DNA from: Bryobacterales bacterium
GTDB lineage: Bacteria; Acidobacteriota; Terriglobia; Bryobacterales; Bryobacteraceae
Length of the DNA: 36,580 nucleotides
Direction of reading: 5' to 3'
Assembly: GCA_003136575.1 (NCBI GenBank)
Contig: PLEX01000200.1
Coordinates: forward strand, 1 to 36,580
Part shown: piece by piece, positions 32,872 to 36,580 of the stretch
Position numbering within the stretch: position 1 is the first letter of the stretch
Layout of the letters: each line of letters opens with the position of its first letter
Position numbers and translations under genes: made by a program
The notes under the pieces: generated by a model
Told to the model about the DNA's origin: nothing
Database searches by the model: none
What the model saw: the letters and a program-made list of their open reading frames with translations, nothing else

Positions 32872-34566
32872 TTAGTGCGCGTCGGGCTCAGCAAGCCTGA
32901 AACCGGCCAGCAGATAGGTCCGCCCGACAACAGTACCGATCACGGTGAGCCCATGCTGTCCGGCTCTTGTTGAAATTAACCGTTCGGTCTTTTTCGCGTC
33001 CTGATCGACACGCCTGTCACCCGGCGAATAAAAGAACAGATCCAGTTCCTGGACGCCCGAGGCCCGCAGGCATGCCGCAAAGCTTCGATATACCGATCCG
33101 TCGGCGACATCGACGCTGTTCCGGCTCTTGTCGTAAAAAATTTCCATGCCGCCCGGCATTCCATCGTCGACGTGATACTCATCAATGTCCGCGTCCCCTG
33201 GGATGTGGCGGACAAAGCGCCTCGAATGGCCGCTTGTGTGGATGAAATAACCGATCGCGCCCCAATGATCCAGATAAACCGCGCGGGATCGGGGAAAAGC
33301 CATTTGAAAAGCCGAATACTCCTTCCTCAGTAACAGCAACCCGGGGTAGACGATCAGCGTCGGCGCGGCCGCCACCAAATTCGCCAGACTGGCGCCGGCC
33401 AGGAGTACAGGCAAAACCCGTCGCAGCGCCGGACCCGCAATCGCGTAAAGCGAATCCGCCACCACAAAGGCCGCGATCAGCAGGAACGGCCCGACGATAT
33501 ACTGGTGCCTCAGCATGCCGCCGAACGGATACTTGCGCGCCAGCGAAGCGGCGTAAAGCGCGAAAGCAATTACGAGGGCGAAGGCGATCGCCGAGACGGA
33601 TTCCCTCGCTTTGGAGCGGCGAGCGCGCAAACGCCGCAACACGATCCATGCCCCGGCTGCCAGAAGAGGCAGAACAAGGGCGAGGAATGCCTCGTCGTTT
33701 CGCAATTCGACCGGCGAGAACAAGTTGAAGAAGTTACGGAAGTTCCGGACCGTGAACGAAAACAGGGTTTCGTCAGCCGTTCCGCCCCGATAGAAGTCCG
33801 CGAGATATCCCTGAATCGGCTGGACGCCGGCGTGAACGAAGTATTCGCACGCGAAGATGGCGCACGGAAAACCCAACGCCGTGGCCATCAGCCAGAGGGA
33901 TTTCTTCCGCTCGGAATCGCGAGGCAGCGCGAGGGCGAACGGAATGGAAATGGCCACGCACGCGCCCAGAAAAAAGGCCACCGAATAGTGCGATGAGACC
34001 GCCAGCGAGGAAAAGACCGCAAAGCCCGCACAAGGCCGTGCCCCGATTGGTCCATCTGTCTTCGCAAACATCGCGAGCCAGCACAGAAAAGCCATGAGAA
34101 CCAGGAAGATAGCCAGCTGATACGACCGTATCTCAGTGGAAATCGCGATCGCATCAGCCGAGAGCGCAAACGCGACGGCGCAGACCAAAGCCAGTATCGG
34201 CGAACTGAGCACCCTTCTTGCGATCAGCCCGATCAGGACAATCGATCCTACGCCCGATCCTATGGAGATCGCCCGGTAGAGCCCCACGTTTCCCAACCTG
34301 ACGATTCCGCCCAGCAGCAGGAAGAACAACGGAGGATGCGCGTTGGTCCGCAACTCGAAGGCGAGATCGCTCCAACGTGGACTGCTCGCCATGAAAAGAT
34401 GTTGCCACTCGTCGAAGTCGATGAACGTTTTTTGCCCGACATACACGCGGATCGCCAGGCCCACAAGCGCCGTAACCAGCAGGATCAGCCAGAATATGCG
34501 CGGTTGCAGTACGGCAGCGTTGTTTCCGCGCCCGGCCGACTCCGGCATGACTGCTGTCTCTTTCAT
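32872..34566 (-). CDS. GT-C membrane glycosyltransferase (PMT/ArnT-like), second of a pair
   Basis: A 564-residue protein with roughly ten to twelve hydrophobic segments between 24 and 415 and a soluble C-terminal domain of about 140 residues. The first outer loop has the acidic motif FIDFDEWQHLF (Asp52, Glu53) and TNAHPPLFFLLLGG, as in dolichyl/undecaprenyl-phosphate-sugar-dependent GT39/GT83 enzymes. These transfer a sugar from a polyprenyl phosphate outside the inner membrane to a lipid or protein. It shares NAHPPL, RKYPFGGMLRHQYIV and the overall plan with the gene at 34635. The two are on one strand, 68 bp apart, so likely an operon. It converges on the sphingolipid-type operon. The acceptor is unknown; glycosylated lipid is one option. 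Confidence 0.8.
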   Translation of the reverse strand: MKETAVMPESAGRGNNAAVLQPRIFWLILLVTALVGLAIRVYVGQKTFIDFDEWQHLFMASSPRWSDLAFELRTNAHPPLFFLLLGGIVRLGNVGLYRAISIGSGVGSIVLIGLIARRVLSSPILALVCAVAFALSADAIAISTEIRSYQLAIFLVLMAFLCWLAMFAKTDGPIGARPCAGFAVFSSLAVSSHYSVAFFLGACVAISIPFALALPRDSERKKSLWLMATALGFPCAIFACEYFVHAGVQPIQGYLADFYRGGTADETLFSFTVRNFRNFFNLFSPVELRNDEAFLALVLPLLAAGAWIVLRRLRARRSKARESVSAIAFALVIAFALYAASLARKYPFGGMLRHQYIVGPFLLIAAFVVADSLYAIAGPALRRVLPVLLAGASLANLVAAAPTLIVYPGLLLLRKEYSAFQMAFPRSRAVYLDHWGAIGYFIHTSGHSRRFVRHIPGDADIDEYHVDDGMPGGMEIFYDKSRNSVDVADGSVYRSFAACLRASGVQELDLFFYSPGDRRVDQDAKKTERLISTRAGQHGLTVIGTVVGRTYLLAGFRLAEPDAH

Positions 34567-34634
34567 TTATCCTGTGAACTCCAATGGTAGACTCATGCGG
34601 CGATTTAGCCCGGCAGGCCGGCGTGCATCAGGCG

Positions 34635-36326
34635 CTACTTGCCGGTACACGTGCCGCTTGGGCGAAATTCCGCGTAGACGTCGAAATTCTGCAGATCCAG
34701 TGTTTCGACGCACAGCCCGTGCGCCGCGCTCAGCTCGGCCACACGGTCGCGGTATGCCGCAATCTGGGCGTCGGTCCTGCCGAGAGGGTGCGTTTGGGTG
34801 ATGCAGAAAATCGTCATGGCCGGCAGATGCCAGGCCCCGATGCCTTTAGCGATCGAAGTGTAGAGCAACTGTTCGCGTAGATCCAGATTCCAGCGGTTCT
34901 TATCGCGAAACAGCAGAATCGACCGTCCACCACGGCTGAGCTTGTAGACATCCACCCAGTCCATGCCCGGAACAGGCGCGATAAACTCCCATTTCCAGTC
35001 GTGGTGGTGCGTCAGAAAGGTAGTCAGATTGAACTGATCGATGTAGACCGCGCCTGCCGACGGGAACAGACGGTTGTATCGTTCCATCTGGTCCGACATC
35101 AGTAAGCGGCCGCTCTTTGGCCACGCTTCGTAATTCCGCACGCTTACCGCCAGGATTCCGACCGCCAGCACGCCCGTCAGCGCGAGGCTCAGGCGGCTAG
35201 CTCCATCGAACAAACGGTCCGGGAGCAAAAACGGACACACCATGAGAAACGGAAACAGTACATACTGCTGCCGCAGAAACCCTCCAAAAGGATATGCACG
35301 GATCAGCGACGCGGTTACGACGGCACATAGCATCACGAGCGGCAGCAGGAGACTGACGATTGCGGCGCGGTTTCGGGAAGCGCTCCAGCGCCTCGCGAGA
35401 AAGACGATGGCGCACGCCACCAGCAATAAAGCGCCTAACGTCGCATAGAATGGCGTCCCCTCGGCCACCGGCAGGGGAGAAAACCAGTTCAATTCGTTGC
35501 GAAGATTGCGCAGCAAAAAATCGACGGCCGATTCGGCGCCATCCGGGTTGTAGTAATAGCCGGGGAGATGGTCGTATGCAACGCTGGTGGTGCCGAAATG
35601 GCTGATGTACTCCCAAACCGGAAGCGCGAGTATCAGGACGAAGGTTGCCAATTCCCGCAACAGCGACCTGAATACCCTCTTCTCCCGGCGTACGATGGGC
35701 AACGCGAGCGCGATCAGCATGGTCGCGCCCACGTAAAATGCCGCGTAATACTCTGACAGGCACGCCAGCGTCGCCATCACGCCGAACATGACGCGCGGAC
35801 CAGGCGTGGCCGGTTGCACTTCCCCCGTCAAATCCAGGAAATACAGGAAAGAAACCTGAACGAGGAACGCCGACAACATGTATGTTCGGACTTCGTTCGA
35901 AAGGAGTATCGATGGCAATGCCAGCCCATACGCCAGCGCCGCCAGAGCCGCCCAGACGGGCGAGCGCATCGCCTTCAGGGCGGTTCGCCCCAACACGTAG
36001 ACCGACGCGGCGCCGGAAAGCAGAGAGACACCGCGGTATGCCAGTTGCGTCCTTCCGAACCAGAATGACATCCGGAGCAACAGGAAATACAGGGGAGGGT
36101 GCGCGTTCGCCCGATACTCGCGAATGAAGTTGTCCCACCGGTCCTGTTGGGCAATCCAGACGTGCCAGTAGCCGTCGTACTCGACGTACTGGTTGAGCGC
36201 CAGCAGAAGCCGGGGAATCAGCGATACCAGCACAATTACGGGAAGCGCCCATTCGTACCACCGCGAATCCGGACTATCGCTCTCCCGCACACCGGTTTCC
36301 CGCGCCTCGCCACTCGTCGGATTCAT
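34635..36326 (-). CDS. GT-C membrane glycosyltransferase (PMT/ArnT-like), first of a pair
   Basis: About 563 residues from the ATG at 36326; a TTG two codons upstream (36332) has an AGG 9 nt before it and may be the true start. About ten membrane segments lie between 26 and 400. Motifs: VEYDGYWHVWIAQQ (Glu49, Asp51, the usual acidic site of the first loop), RANAHPPLYFLLL, RAYPFGGFLRQQYVLFPFLM. The C-terminal 150 residues are soluble (YIDQFNLTTFLTHHHDW, RSILLFRDKNRWNL). It is the paralogue of the downstream gene and the first gene of the two. The family is polyprenyl-phosphate-sugar-dependent; the acceptor is unknown. The promoter should lie in the 60 bp shared with the divergent pgeF-like gene, where TATAGT is a possible -10. 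Confidence 0.8.
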   Translation of the reverse strand: MNPTSGEARETGVRESDSPDSRWYEWALPVIVLVSLIPRLLLALNQYVEYDGYWHVWIAQQDRWDNFIREYRANAHPPLYFLLLRMSFWFGRTQLAYRGVSLLSGAASVYVLGRTALKAMRSPVWAALAALAYGLALPSILLSNEVRTYMLSAFLVQVSFLYFLDLTGEVQPATPGPRVMFGVMATLACLSEYYAAFYVGATMLIALALPIVRREKRVFRSLLRELATFVLILALPVWEYISHFGTTSVAYDHLPGYYYNPDGAESAVDFLLRNLRNELNWFSPLPVAEGTPFYATLGALLLVACAIVFLARRWSASRNRAAIVSLLLPLVMLCAVVTASLIRAYPFGGFLRQQYVLFPFLMVCPFLLPDRLFDGASRLSLALTGVLAVGILAVSVRNYEAWPKSGRLLMSDQMERYNRLFPSAGAVYIDQFNLTTFLTHHHDWKWEFIAPVPGMDWVDVYKLSRGGRSILLFRDKNRWNLDLREQLLYTSIAKGIGAWHLPAMTIFCITQTHPLGRTDAQIAAYRDRVAELSAAHGLCVETLDLQNFDVYAEFRPSGTCTGK

Positions 36327-36386
36327 CTCCAATTACTATAGCCTGCGATTTTCAAAATCGAGCTTTGCGGGCTGTTATGCCGTAGA

Positions 36387-36580
36387 ATGAATTTCCAGCC
36401 TGTGATCACCGCTCCGAATCTCGGCTTCGACTGGCTTCTCCACGGGTTCGGCCTGCGGGATTCCATTCCGCCCGCGGACCTTACGACCGCGCAGCAGGTC
36501 CACTCCGCGCGCGTTCTGGACGCCTGCGGCCGAAAAGGCGAGCGGATTGGCGAAGGCGATGCCATTGTATCGGCGGAACC
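36387..36580 (+). CDS. pgeF: PgeF/YfiH-type (DUF152, laccase-domain) protein, 3'-truncated by the window edge
   Basis: From the ATG at 36387 the frame stays open to the last base (64 codons and part of the next). LLHGFGLRDS, TTAQQVHSARVLDACG and GDAIVSAE are the three N-terminal landmarks of the YfiH/PgeF family (HGF.LR, Q.VHS..V and GDA.V...). These Zn/Cu enzymes act as peptidoglycan-editing factor or as purine-nucleoside phosphorylase/adenosine deaminase-like enzymes (LACC1-type) in the cytoplasm. The catalytic Cys and His residues of the C-terminal half lie outside the window. It diverges from the glycosyltransferase gene. Confidence 0.75.
   Translation, partial: MNFQPVITAPNLGFDWLLHGFGLRDSIPPADLTTAQQVHSARVLDACGRKGERIGEGDAIVSAE

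Overview
The window looks like a high-GC chromosomal segment of an Acidobacteriota member, probably Solibacter/Bryobacter-like. The taxon is an inference from gene types: two very large Oar-like outer-membrane receptors with an N-terminal carboxypeptidase-regulatory domain, several secreted lineage-style proteins without general homologues, and a bacterial sphingolipid gene set. No rRNA, tRNA, CRISPR array, transposase or prophage gene was seen.

Layout, left to right. 1-2704: two TPR genes (the first probably cut by the window edge), then rnc (RNase III). 2809-10446: two divergently transcribed Oar-like receptors separated by about 0.5 kb that holds a nested inverted repeat and candidate promoters. 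The leftward receptor is preceded by, and translationally coupled to, a shrunken relic of another receptor N-terminus. 10464-11180: a scar region with a frameshifted GDPD-like fragment joined to the C-terminal part of a HicB antitoxin, facing an orphan small ORF. 11189-12346: a divergent MarR/YceI pair with an operator-like palindrome. 12564-14974: a divergent pair of a GAF-PAS sensor and a GGDEF protein with a ruined active site. 15072-17638: a small membrane/coiled-coil protein, ribosomal proteins bL35 and bL20, a ZapB-like coiled coil and a secreted protein related to DUF1570-type peptidases but lacking the zinc ligands. 17769-21809: a secreted cupredoxin-like protein, a Gfo/Idh/MocA oxidoreductase, a sugar epimerase/isomerase and a secreted esterase. 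21915-24607: two tandem, translationally coupled paralogues of an unknown secreted family. 24674-27431: gnd (6-phosphogluconate dehydrogenase) converging on an S41-type protease that lacks both catalytic residues.

27828-32792 is the most coherent system: DUF3047 protein, NAD-dependent epimerase-type reductase, PAP2/sphingolipid-synthase-like membrane enzyme, GNAT-type acyltransferase and serine palmitoyltransferase, all on one strand and mostly overlapping or nearly so. Together they could supply condensation, N-acylation, keto reduction and head-group transfer for a ceramide-based lipid. Two paralogous GT-C membrane glycosyltransferases converge on this operon (32872-36326), and the window closes with the start of a PgeF/YfiH gene.

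A second theme is degenerate enzymes: the S41 protein, the DUF1570-like protein and the GGDEF protein have all lost signature catalytic residues while keeping intact reading frames. All function statements rest on reading the translated sequence; no database search was run.
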